Origin: Thiohalomonas sp041685045
Lineage (GTDB): Bacteria; Pseudomonadota; Gammaproteobacteria; Thiohalomonadales; Thiohalomonadaceae
Length of the DNA: 64,000 nucleotides
Assembly (NCBI GenBank): GCA_041685045.1
Contig: JAWLGP010000002.1
Location: 186,001-250,000 of the forward strand
Reading direction: 5' to 3'
The notes under the pieces are model-generated. The model had not been told where the DNA came from. It ran no database searches and saw nothing but the letters and a program-made list of their open reading frames with translations. Of the stretch, positions 48,820 through 57,739 are shown one piece after another. Numbering within the stretch: position 1 is the first letter of the stretch; each line of letters starts with the position of its first letter. The position numbers were made by a program, and so were the translations under genes.

Positions 48820-50604
48820 TTAGAGATCTGCGCAGACGGTGCTGGACGGAACGGACTCACCCACATTGTTGTAGGCAGTCACCTTGAAGCAGGCCTGATC
48901 GCCGGCTCCCAGTTCCAGATCGTCGCGCGCACTATAGGCCACCGACGGTGATTCGGCGTTGAACTGACTGTAGCCAACCGGCAGGTCGGAGAGTCGCTGG
49001 TTGACCGCACCGGTACTGCCACCGAAGTAGACGTAGTAGCCGCCGACGGTTCCTGTGCTCGGCTGCCAGTTCAGGGTAACGGTCCGATCCGCCGGCGCCA
49101 CACCGCGCACGGTGATCGATACCGACGCCATCGACGAATCCCCGTCGACGTCCCGAACGGTGTAGGTGAAATTGTCCTGCCCGGCATAGTCAGCGGTCGG
49201 CGTGTAGGTGACCGTGTTGTTATTGTTCGCCTTTGCCGTGCCGTGGGACGGTGTACCCGGCAGGCTGACGGTAATCGGTGCGTCGTCGAGGCCCCGATCG
49301 TTCGCCAGTACGTTGATGGTGACCGGGACGCCGGCTTCGGTCTCGGCGGCATCCGGGAAGGCCATCGGTGTCGTGGTACCGCCAATGCTGCCGCCATCGC
49401 CCGGATCGCCCGGATCGCCCGGATCGTCAGGCGTGCTGCCGCCATCGCCCGGGTCGGGTGGGGTCGCGCCATCGTCGCCGGCATATCGCCGAATGACGGC
49501 ATTGATGGTTTCCAGCCGGTTTTCGCTCGCGGTGACGACATCTTCGAGGATGCGGAGGAACATGTTGGCACTGTAGGTCGGCACCAACCGCGTGGTCGGG
49601 GTGCGCGTCTGCTGCAGTTGTTGGACCGAGGTCAGCAACGCGGAGAGATCGTCACTGGGGGCAAACGCGATGATCGCTTCCAGCGCCGCGACGGTCTGGT
49701 CGAGCATGGCCTGCGGTACGCCCGCGTCGGCGGAGGTGAGGCTGCCGTTTGGCTGTACCGCTCGAATGGCGGCGTCGATGCGATCGGTCGCCACCGCATT
49801 ACTGACACAAAGTTCGTTGTTGAGCGACTCCAGCAGTACCGAGGCGGCAACCACATTGGCCGCAGCGGCGACACGCGTGTTGGCGTTGCTTCCGACGCCG
49901 TCCAGGGCGCCGTCGACCATGTCGCTGGCCATGATGTCGATCAGTTCGTCCATGGAAAAATCGACCCCGATCACCTGCAGTGCCTGCCGGGTGCGACGGA
50001 TCGATTCGGCCAGCGCTTCGCTCGCTTTGACCATGTTGGTCATGGCCGCTTCATTCAGCTTGCCGTTGATCGGATCGGCAATCCGCGTGGTGTCGAGCCC
50101 ATAATTCAATCGTGATGCCACACGGTTCATTGCGGCCTTTACGTTGGCCGTAGTGAGGCCGCCAGGCATGCCTTCGGCAATCCGTGTCGCCAGGGTGCTG
50201 AACGGGGTGATGTGCGCGGTATCGTCATTCTTGCCGGCCACCGCAACCATGGTCAGGTCCGGATCCGTGCCGGTGACCAGGTCGGTGCCGCCGGTCGCCA
50301 TCAACATGACGGGGAAACTGGTGTCGCCAGCCAGTTCGATCCGGAAGCGGGCATCGCTGCCGCTTTCGTCGGTGCCCACCACACGGCTATCGGCCGAGAT
50401 GGCGCTGATCTGGGCCTGAGCCACGGGGCCGTCGCCAACGCTGCCTGAAATGCTTCGCGGAGCCGCTGTCGTATCGGCGGCACCACCCCCTCCGCCGCCG
50501 CAGGCGCCAAGGGTTCCGATCACGGCCAGAGCGAGCGTCCGCCGGGTAAATGTGTAAACCGAACGCCTGCGCGGTTCGCCCGGAACGATTTTGGAGATCA
50601 TCAA
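48820..50604 (-). CDS. Large lipoprotein with Ig-like and FnIII-like domains
   Basis: Twin Arg-rich N-terminus, hydrophobic stretch and lipobox GTLGAC followed by a Gly-run give a lipid-anchored protein of about 590 residues. A helical N-terminal half follows. A low-complexity Pro-Asp-Gly linker (DPGDPGDPGDGG, near nt 49380-49470) separates it from a cadherin/Ig-like domain (ETEAGVPVTINVLANDRG, GQDNFTYTVRDVDGDS) and a C-terminal FnIII-like domain (VTLNWQPSTGTVGGYYVYFG). It is surface- or periplasm-exposed; function unknown. It is transcribed toward the alginate-lyase-like gene and may be in one operon with it. The tandem array begins about 200 bases upstream of its start. Confidence 0.85.
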   Translation of the reverse strand: MMISKIVPGEPRRRSVYTFTRRTLALAVIGTLGACGGGGGGAADTTAAPRSISGSVGDGPVAQAQISAISADSRVVGTDESGSDARFRIELAGDTSFPVMLMATGGTDLVTGTDPDLTMVAVAGKNDDTAHITPFSTLATRIAEGMPGGLTTANVKAAMNRVASRLNYGLDTTRIADPINGKLNEAAMTNMVKASEALAESIRRTRQALQVIGVDFSMDELIDIMASDMVDGALDGVGSNANTRVAAAANVVAASVLLESLNNELCVSNAVATDRIDAAIRAVQPNGSLTSADAGVPQAMLDQTVAALEAIIAFAPSDDLSALLTSVQQLQQTRTPTTRLVPTYSANMFLRILEDVVTASENRLETINAVIRRYAGDDGATPPDPGDGGSTPDDPGDPGDPGDGGSIGGTTTPMAFPDAAETEAGVPVTINVLANDRGLDDAPITVSLPGTPSHGTAKANNNNTVTYTPTADYAGQDNFTYTVRDVDGDSSMASVSITVRGVAPADRTVTLNWQPSTGTVGGYYVYFGGSTGAVNQRLSDLPVGYSQFNAESPSVAYSARDDLELGAGDQACFKVTAYNNVGESVPSSTVCADL

Positions 50605-50811
50605 CGCACCTTCTCGGTTCCGTGACTACCTCCCTGCAATCACTGACTGCAATCGTTTTTCCTGGAGCGCGAGGATACGGAGCGATTACCCGGCGGCGTG
50701 AGAAAGCACTCACAGAAACCGATGCCGTCGCACCGGCATCAGCAAACTGGGAGGGATGTCACGGGGGAAACGTTAAGTGCGTTGGTCAAGAGTGAGAAGG
50801 GTTAAGTGGCC

Positions 50812-53221
50812 GTAGGATGCGGTGAGGAACGAACCGCATCAATCGCGCGAGGCGGCGAATGCGGTGCGGTTCGCAAGCTCACTACACCCTACGCATACTT
50901 TCACAGACCGGGAAACACCATCGCGAGCAGTGGCCGTAGGATGCGGTGAGGAACGAACCGCATCAATCGCGCGAGGCGGCGAATCGGTGCGGTTCGCAAG
51001 CTCACCACACCCTACGCATACTTTCACCGACCGGGAAACACCATCGCGAGCAGTGGCCGTAGGATGCGGTGAGGAACGAACCGCATCAATCGAGCGAGGC
51101 GGCGAACTCGGTGCGGTTCGCAAGCTCACCACACCCGCATACTTTCACAGACCGGGAAACACCATCGCGAGCAGTGGCCGTAGGATGCGGTGAGGAACGA
51201 ACCGCATCAATCGCGTGAGGCGGCGAATGCGGTGCGGTTCGCAAGCTCACAACACCCGCATACTTTCACAGACCGGGAAACACCATTGCGAGCAGTAGCC
51301 GTAGGATGCGGTGAGGAACGAACCGCATCAATCGAGCGAGGCGGCGAACTCGGTGCGGTTCGCAAGCTCACCACACCCTACGCATTCTTCACCGGCTGGG
51401 AAACGCCATCGCGAGCAGTGGCCGTAGGATGCGGTGAGGAACGAACCGCATCAATCGCGCAAGTCGGCGAATGCGGTGCGGTTCGCAAGCTCACCACACC
51501 CTACGCATACTTTCACAGACCGGAAAACACCATCGCGAGCAGTGGCCGTAGGATGCGGTGAGGAACGAACCGCATCAATCGGGCGAGGCGGCGAATGCGG
51601 TGCGGTTCGCAAGCTCACCACACCCTACGCATTCTTCACCGGCCGGGAAACACCATGGCGAGCAGTGGCCGTAGGATGCGGTGAGGAACGAACCGCATCA
51701 ATCGCGCGAGGCGGCCAATGCGGTGCGGTTCGCAAGCTCACCACACCCTACGCATACGTTCACAGGCCGGGAAACACCATCGCGAGCAGTGGCCGTAGGA
51801 TGCGGTGAGGAACGAACCGCATCAATCGCGTGAGGCGGCGAATGCGGTGCGGTTCGCAAGCTCACCACACCCTACGCATACTTTCACCGACCGGGAAACA
51901 CCATTGCGAGCAGTGGCCGTAGGATGCGGTGAGGAACGAACCGCATCAATCGCGCAAGGCGGCGAACTCGGTGCGGTTCGCAAGCTCACCACACCCTACG
52001 CATACGTTCACAGACCGGGAAACACCATCGCGAGCAGTGGCCGTAGGATGCGGTGAGGAACGAACCGCATCAATCGCGCGAGGCGGCGAATGCGGTGCGG
52101 TTCGCAAGCTCACCACACCCTACGCATACTTTCACAGACCGGAAAACACCATCGCGAGCAGTGGCCGTAGGATGCGGTGAGGAACGAACCGCATCAATCG
52201 GGCGAGGCGGCGAATGCGGTGCGGTTCGCAAGCTCACCACACCCTACGCATACTTTCACCGACCGGGGAACACCATCGCGAGCAGTGGCCGTAGGATGCG
52301 GTGAGGAACGAACCGCATCAATCGCGCGAGTCGGCGAATGCGGTGCGGTTCGCAAGCTCACCACACCCTACGCAACTTTCACAGGCCCGGAAACACCATT
52401 GCGAGCAGTGGCCGTAGAATGCGGTGAGGAACGAACCGCATCAACCGCGCGAGGAGGCGAATCGGTGCGGTTCGCAAGCTCACCACACCCTACGACTTTC
52501 ACCGACCGGGAAACACCATTGCGAGCAGTGGCCGTAGGATGCGGTGAGGAACGAACCGCATCAATCGCGTGAGGCGGCGAATGCGGTGCGGTTCGCAAGC
52601 TCACCACACCCTACGCAACTTTCACAGGCCCGGAAACACCATTGCGAGCAGTGGCCGTAGGATGCGGTGAGGAACGAACCGCATCAACCGCGCGAGTCGG
52701 CGAATGCGGTGCGGTTCGCAAGCTCACCACACCCTACGCATTCTTCACCGGTCGGGAAACGCCATCGCGAGCAGTGGCCGTAGGATGCGGTGAGGAACGA
52801 ACCGCATCAATCGCGCGAGGCGGCGAATGCGGTGCGGTTCGCAANNNNNNNNNNNNNNNNNNNNNNNNNNNNNNNNNNNNNNNNNNNNNNNNNNNNNNNN
52901 NNNNNNNNNNNNNNNNNNNNNNNNNNNNNNNNNNNNNNNNNNNNCACCGGTCGGGAAACGCCATCGCGAGCAGTGGCCGTAGGATGCGGTGAGGAACGAA
53001 CCGCATCAATCGCGCGAGGCGGCGAATGCGGTGCGGTTCGCAACCTCACCACACCCTACGCAACTTTCACAGGCCCGGAAACACCATTGCGAGCAGTGGC
53101 CGTAGGATGCGGTGAGGAACGAACCGCATCAATCGCGCGAGGCGGGGAACTCGGTGCGGTTCGCAAGCTCACCACACCCTTGCGCATACTTTCACAGGCC
53201 CGGAAACACCATTGCGAGCAG
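50812..53221. repeat. BIME-like tandem array, at least 19 units of ~124 bp
   Basis: The motif GTAGGATGCGGTGAGGAACG recurs at 50812, 50936, 51059, 51180, 51301, 51424, 51548, 51671, 51795, 51919, 52043, 52167, 52291, 52414, 52534, 52657, 52780, 52979 and 53102, spaced 120-124 bases except across the N run. Each unit holds a hairpin element (GATGCGGT...ACCGCATC), a ~20-base spacer, the same kind of element inverted (minus strand: GTAGGGTGTGGTGAGCTTGC), and a tail (TTTCACAGACCGGGAAACAC). This is the layout of BIMEs: paired inverted REPs in tandem. The tail equals the last 30 bases of the adjacent transferase gene. Open frames across it arise because 3 x 124 bases is a whole number of codons; they are not genes. 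Confidence 0.92.
52845..52944. other. Assembly gap inside the array (100 N)
   Basis: A 100-N placeholder lies between units starting 52780 and 52979. The spacing (199) does not fit whole 124-base units, so the true number of missing repeats is unknown. Confidence 0.97.
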
Positions 53222-54796
53222 CGCAAGGGCAAGCAGCGGCTTGAGGGGGTTGCGCCGGCCGCGGCGTTCGATGCTGATGAGTTCGATCCCGTAGTACAGG
53301 ACGATAAGCATCAACGGCAGACTCGGTGCGAGCACCGTTGGCTGAAGGGCCACAAACAGGATCAGACCGGCTGCCACTGAGGTGAGGGCGATGAGGTCGA
53401 AACCGGTGGGGTGAAACTCGAAATAGCGACGCCTCGGGGAAAAGATGATGGTCATGACCAGCAGCAGAGCCAAGCCCATGATCGAGCCGGTTTGCCATGC
53501 GGGGATCGCCGATGTCTGCTGCAGCGCACCGTAGGTCACGTAGGTGGCCGCAAGGTAGAGCAGGGCACGGTTCATCAGTGCACGGGAGCTGCCGAACAGG
53601 GGACCGCCGACCAACATCAATGCGGCGAGCGCCGCACCGGCCATCGCGTATTCGGAACTGATGGGCGGTGCGGTCAGCGCGAGTGCAAAGAGGTAGGCAG
53701 GGATGGCAAACGTCAGCAGCCGCCGTGGCAGGGCAACGGTGACAAACGGCTTTTGGTGGGAAGCACGTGGGGCGCGAACGGCAACCCCATCGGCTCGGTG
53801 ACTGCGCCGCTCCGCCAACCACAAGGAGAGGAACAGCAATCCCACCACCGCCAAGTAGGCTCCGATCAGGAGTGCGTCATCGGCGCGACTGAAGAACACG
53901 CCAACTATGACCAGCAGCGCGTGGACGCCATAGATGGTCGTGACCGCGAGCCGTTGGTCGAGTCCGAGGTCCAGCAGTCGGTGATGCACGTGATTGCGGG
54001 TGGCGCGAAACCAGTTCATGCCGCTGGTTGCCCGCTTGGCAAAGACGACGAGGATGTCGGCGATGGGAAGACCGAGCAGCAGCAATACCACCCCGGGGCT
54101 GAGGCTGGGATCGGCGCGCTGGGTCAATGCCACGGCCAAAACCCCCAGGGTGAAGCCGATGAACTGACTGCCCGAATCGCCCATGAACAGGGCCGCCGGG
54201 TGATTGTTGTGGCGGAGAAAACCGGCGATGGCACCGGTTGCCGCAAGCGCGACGATCGGCACCGCGGCGTCACCCGCCAGCCAGCCGAGGGCGGCAATCG
54301 CGGTCAGGCTCAGTACCGCTTCGCCGCCCGCCAGTCCATCCAGGCCGTCGGAATGATTGGTCGCGTTGATCATTCCGATCAACGCGAACACGGTGAAAGG
54401 GGCGGCGAGGAGGCTCGGCAGCGGTTCCGCAATCATCGGGAACTGCACCACCTGCAGATCCGCCCAGAACACCATTGGTGCGACCGCCAGTAACTGGGCG
54501 GAGAACTTCGCATAGTGGCCGATTTCATGGCGATCGTCCCAGGCGCCCGAAAGCATCAAAACCACCGCTCCGAACAGGTAGCAGCCGATGAAGCGATCCA
54601 CCGGAAGCCACAGCAGCAAGGCCACCAGGGCACCGATGGCGATGCCCCAGCCACCCACCCTCGGGATTGGCCGAACGTGAACCTTGCGCGCATCGGGAAC
54701 GTCGACCAGTCCAAGCTGCGGAGCCAGTCGCGCCATGATCGGGTTCACCGCGAGGCTGATGGCGGCGGCCACCGCCAGTGTCACCAAGTGTTCCAT
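53192..54796 (-). CDS. WecA/MraY-family phospho-sugar transferase, long form
   Basis: A polytopic inner-membrane enzyme that moves a sugar-1-phosphate from UDP-sugar to undecaprenyl phosphate, starting a polysaccharide. Family motifs: DDRHEIG (Asp pair), NATNHSDGLDGLAGGEA, ALFMGDSGSQFIGF and the His motif NHVHHRLLDLGL. After the normal end of the domain (about residue 290) there is a C-terminal extension of about 240 residues with more membrane segments, making it clearly longer than WecA. Its last ten codons (53192-53221) are the sequence repeated in every unit of the adjacent array. galE follows upstream on the same strand, so a polysaccharide operon is likely. Confidence 0.9.
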   Translation of the reverse strand: MEHLVTLAVAAAISLAVNPIMARLAPQLGLVDVPDARKVHVRPIPRVGGWGIAIGALVALLLWLPVDRFIGCYLFGAVVLMLSGAWDDRHEIGHYAKFSAQLLAVAPMVFWADLQVVQFPMIAEPLPSLLAAPFTVFALIGMINATNHSDGLDGLAGGEAVLSLTAIAALGWLAGDAAVPIVALAATGAIAGFLRHNNHPAALFMGDSGSQFIGFTLGVLAVALTQRADPSLSPGVVLLLLGLPIADILVVFAKRATSGMNWFRATRNHVHHRLLDLGLDQRLAVTTIYGVHALLVIVGVFFSRADDALLIGAYLAVVGLLFLSLWLAERRSHRADGVAVRAPRASHQKPFVTVALPRRLLTFAIPAYLFALALTAPPISSEYAMAGAALAALMLVGGPLFGSSRALMNRALLYLAATYVTYGALQQTSAIPAWQTGSIMGLALLLVMTIIFSPRRRYFEFHPTGFDLIALTSVAAGLILFVALQPTVLAPSLPLMLIVLYYGIELISIERRGRRNPLKPLLALALLAMVFPGL

Positions 54797-54860
54797 TTCG
54801 AGCCCTCGGCCAGCCGGCCCCGGGGCCGTTGGCTATGCGTTCGCACCAACTGTCGGCGTG

Positions 54861-55877
54861 TTATCCCAAAGAGGCCTGGTGGTTTTGTGTGCGCTGCTGC
54901 TGCAGGCGACACTCCCACTGCCACGCGGTGCGAACGATGAGATCGAGGTCGTCGAACTGAGGGGTCCAACCCAGCACTTCACGGGCCCGATCGGCGGCGG
55001 CGATCAGGGCGGGGGGGTCACCGGCCCTTCGTGGTACCTCTTCGACCGGCAACGGTCGCCCGCAGGCGCGTTCGACCGCTGAAACCACCTCACGGACGCT
55101 GTAGCCGTGACCGTAACCGCAGTTGAGTACGACGGACTCGCCGCCGTCCCGCAGATAGTCGAGCCCGGCAAGGTGCGCCGCGGCGAGGTCTTCCACGTGG
55201 ATGTAGTCGCGGACGCCGGTGCCGTCGTTCGTCGGGTAGTCGGTGCCGAAGATCTTGAGGTTGGGGCGCAGCCCCGCAGCCGTCTCGCAGGCAACCTTGA
55301 CCAGCAAGGTGGCGTTGGGCGTCGACTGGCCGATGCGGGCCTCCGGGTCGCAGCCGGCAACGTTGAAGTAGCGGAAGGCGACATAGTTCATCGGGGACGC
55401 CAGCGAGAGATCGTGCAGCATCCACTCCGACATCAACTTGGATCGGCCGTAGGGATTGATCGGATCGGTCGGCGTGTATTCGTCGGCGATGCCGCTGGCA
55501 GGGGTCCCGTAGACCGCCGCAGTGGAGGAAAAGATGAAGTGCTTTACCCCGGCATCCCGGCAGCACTCCAGCAGGTTGCGGGTGTTGACGGTGTTGTTGC
55601 GGTAGTACTTGAGGGGGTTGGTGACCGACTCCGGTACTACCGTGTGTGCGGCGAAATGCATGACTGCGTCGACCTGATGCTCACGCAGCAGACGGTCGAC
55701 CAGGCGACGGTCGCCGGTATCGCCGACCACCAACTCGCCGTGCAACACGGCGTCGCGGTTTCCTGTGGAAAGGTTGTCGAGGACTACGATGCGCTCGCCG
55801 GCTTCCCCCAACTGGCGCACCACGTGGCTGCCGATGTAGCCGGCACCCCCGGTCACGAGGATCGATTGAGTATTCAT
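54861..55877 (-). CDS. galE: UDP-glucose 4-epimerase
   Basis: Interconverts UDP-glucose and UDP-galactose using bound NAD. The Rossmann start is SILVTGGAGYIGSHVVRQL. Catalytic Ser-Tyr-Lys appear in FSSTAAVYG and PYGRSKLMSE, and the substrate region includes YFNVAGCDPEARIG and GTGVRDYIHVEDLA. Length (338) is standard. ATG 55877 has AGGGAAGG upstream. It lies 64 bases before the transferase gene on the same strand and probably supplies its sugar pathway. Confidence 0.95.
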   Translation of the reverse strand: MNTQSILVTGGAGYIGSHVVRQLGEAGERIVVLDNLSTGNRDAVLHGELVVGDTGDRRLVDRLLREHQVDAVMHFAAHTVVPESVTNPLKYYRNNTVNTRNLLECCRDAGVKHFIFSSTAAVYGTPASGIADEYTPTDPINPYGRSKLMSEWMLHDLSLASPMNYVAFRYFNVAGCDPEARIGQSTPNATLLVKVACETAAGLRPNLKIFGTDYPTNDGTGVRDYIHVEDLAAAHLAGLDYLRDGGESVVLNCGYGHGYSVREVVSAVERACGRPLPVEEVPRRAGDPPALIAAADRAREVLGWTPQFDDLDLIVRTAWQWECRLQQQRTQNHQASLG

Positions 55878-56126
55878 GGCCTTCCCTGGTCACAAATGGT
55901 TGGTTGTAGGGTTGCGTCCGTGCAACCAGTCACCTTGGCGATGACTAGGGAAAAGCTAGTACAAAACGCGGTTGCGAAAGGTGGTGTTCGCGTGATTCCT
56001 ACCCATTTTTTTTCAGCCCTTCGCCCGACCGGTAGGGTTTTACTGTAGGTCGGCCTTGGATTTGGGGGAGTTTGGGTCTATACCGATAGGGGAAAACCTG
56101 TAGCCGAAACCCCTCCAGGGAGACTC

Positions 56127-56918
56127 ATGGACGAGGCCCGCGTTTTACTGGTGGATGTCCGCCAGTACAAGAAATCGACGACCGTGCAGGAGACCCTGGA
56201 AGGGTTATGCAAGGTCAGCCATGCCGACTGGACGCGGCCCCTGAGTGAAGCCGTCGCGGCTTGTGAGCCGTGCGCAATCTTCTTCGACTACGACTTCCCG
56301 GACGTACACCGCCTTGCCGCGTTGACGCGAGCCCGTCAGGAGTGCTCGGGGGTACCGGTGGTGATGTGCACGGAGGAACATTCGGAGGCTCTGGCGGTGT
56401 GGGCACTGCGCAATAGGGTTTGGGACTATCTGGTGAAACCGGTGGATCCACTGGCCGTCGGCGCCGCCATCCGCACGCTCTATCGCATCTCGTTGCATCG
56501 GTATGACGGTGCGACGCGGCACATGGTCATGCCTTCGATCTCATTGCCTTCCGAAGCGCGCTTTCGCGGCAGGGAAACGGAGGTGGTCAACCTCGAGGCG
56601 GCAACGCGGTATGTCGAAAAGAACCTGAGTCAGACGATCTCCCAACGGGAGGCGGCTGCCGCGTGCGGGCTGAGCCCGTATCAGTTCAGCCGGGCCTTTC
56701 GGCGGGAGTACGGCAGGACGTTTCAGGAGTATGTGATGGAGCAACGGCTCGAACAGGCACGTCGACTGCTGCGCAACCAGGCGGCCTCGGTGACCGACGT
56801 CTGCTGGGCGGTCGGTTTTCGCGACGTCTCCTATTTCGGCCGCATGTTCAAGCGCCGTTTCGCGGCCACACCCTCGGCGTTTCGCAACGAATTCGCCATG
56901 GCCCGTGAACACGGTTAG
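56127..56918 (+). CDS. Receiver-like/AraC-type DNA-binding regulator
   Basis: A 263-residue protein with an N-terminal response-regulator fold and a C-terminal AraC/XylS double helix-turn-helix. The receiver has an Asp in FFDYDFPD and the conserved Lys in YLVKPVDP, but only one acidic residue in the usual N-terminal pair (VLLVDVRQ), so phosphorylation may be altered. The HTH shows ISQREAAAACGLSPYQFSRAFRREYG and VTDVCWAVGFRDVSYFGRMFKRRFA. It lies directly upstream of the flp-tad genes in the same direction and probably controls them; this is inferred from position. Confidence 0.88.
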   Translation: MDEARVLLVDVRQYKKSTTVQETLEGLCKVSHADWTRPLSEAVAACEPCAIFFDYDFPDVHRLAALTRARQECSGVPVVMCTEEHSEALAVWALRNRVWDYLVKPVDPLAVGAAIRTLYRISLHRYDGATRHMVMPSISLPSEARFRGRETEVVNLEAATRYVEKNLSQTISQREAAAACGLSPYQFSRAFRREYGRTFQEYVMEQRLEQARRLLRNQAASVTDVCWAVGFRDVSYFGRMFKRRFAATPSAFRNEFAMAREHG

Positions 56919-57055
56919 GCGCGACTGCAAAATTGTACGGAAACAGATGCAACGATCTTCTAACACAGCCATCGACGAGGAGCGACACTGATAGCACCCA
57001 CCGAGGAAGTGGTTGGGTCCAACAAAACGGAAACTTACACGCAAAGGAGTTTGCA

Positions 57056-57241
57056 ATGAACAACATCGTTGAAAAGCTGAAAGGGTTCCTGAAAGACGAG
57101 AGCGGTCTGACCACCGTGGAATATGCGGTGGCGGGTGGTCTGATTGCACTGGCTGTCGTTTTGGCGTTCGACAATCTCGGCGACACTGTCAAAGGTGTAA
57201 TCCAGGGCATTGACGGGGCACTAACCGACGCTCAGGGGTAA
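57056..57241 (+). CDS. flp: Flp-type pilin
   Basis: Major subunit of Flp (tad) pili. ATG 57056 follows AAAGGAG by six bases; the longer frame from 56933 is not translated on this evidence. The 61-residue prepilin has the cleavage site in DESGLTTVEYAVAGG (after Gly, with Glu at +5 of the mature end and Tyr next to it), then the hydrophobic stretch GLIALAVVLAF. Mature pilin is about forty residues, normal for Flp. A hairpin follows, so flp may be made in excess over downstream genes. Confidence 0.94.
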   Translation: MNNIVEKLKGFLKDESGLTTVEYAVAGGLIALAVVLAFDNLGDTVKGVIQGIDGALTDAQG

Positions 57242-57252
57242 TAGTCCGCCCA

Positions 57253-57284
57253 GCGGGAGGGACTTCACCCTCCCGCATTTTCTT
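57253..57284 (+). terminator. Intrinsic terminator/attenuator after flp
   Basis: GCGGGAGGG (57253-57261), loop ACTTCA, CCCTCCCGC (57268-57276), then ATTTTCTT. It is a textbook intrinsic terminator placed between flp and the prepilin peptidase gene. Partial read-through would give high pilin and low assembly protein levels. Confidence 0.8.
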
Positions 57285-57298
57285 AAAGGAAGTAAACG

Positions 57299-57739
57299 AT
57301 GAGTTCCGGCGCCCTACTCACACTTGCATCGCTACTGTCACTGGCCGCGTGGAACGATGCGAGAACCTATCGGATCCCGAATGTGCTCGTGGGGGCCATC
57401 GTTATCGCCGGGTTGGTCTTCAGTGTCGGTGCCGGTTTCTCGGGGTTTTCGGCAGCGCTGGCCGGAGTAGCGATTGGGTTGATGGCCTTTCTTCCCCTGT
57501 ATCTTTTTTCGTTTGTGGGTGCCGGTGACGTCAAGCTATTGGCCGCTACCGGTGCCTTTACCGGCCTGGGGGCTCCTTGGGCAATCGTCGCAACCCTGAT
57601 CGCCGGCACCGTGATTGGGATCGCACTGATGATTTATCGTCGCTTCAAGGTCTCGAAGGGTTCCGCCAACCGTGTCCCCTATGCAGTGGCGATCACCGCC
57701 GGGGTGGTCGGTTGGACACTCGTGGAAATGGCGGGGTGA
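57299..57739 (+). CDS. tadV: Prepilin peptidase, TadV/CpaA type
   Basis: A 146-residue A24-family aspartic peptidase that cleaves Flp and TadE-like prepilins at the membrane. The two catalytic Asp are in WNDARTYRIPN and in the GxGD motif VGAGDVKLLAA. It has several membrane segments and lacks the N-methylation domain of PilD, as usual for TadV. AAAGGAAG precedes ATG 57299. Its TGA overlaps the ATG of the next gene. Confidence 0.93.
   Translation: MSSGALLTLASLLSLAAWNDARTYRIPNVLVGAIVIAGLVFSVGAGFSGFSAALAGVAIGLMAFLPLYLFSFVGAGDVKLLAATGAFTGLGAPWAIVATLIAGTVIGIALMIYRRFKVSKGSANRVPYAVAITAGVVGWTLVEMAG

Noticed and set aside
50812..53221. CRISPR array
   Set aside because: Units are ~124 bp and alike throughout; there are no short repeats with unique spacers and no cas genes in the window.
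50822..53380. Series of overlapping ORFs across the array giving peptides such as MRNEPHQSREAANAVRFASS
   Set aside because: They repeat because the unit has no stop in several frames and 3 x 124 bases is a whole number of codons; there is no independent sign of translation.
57577..57738. Upstream extension of the tad AAA+ ATPase
   Set aside because: This part of the frame lies wholly within tadV; the ATG at 57739 overlapping the tadV stop is the natural coupled start.
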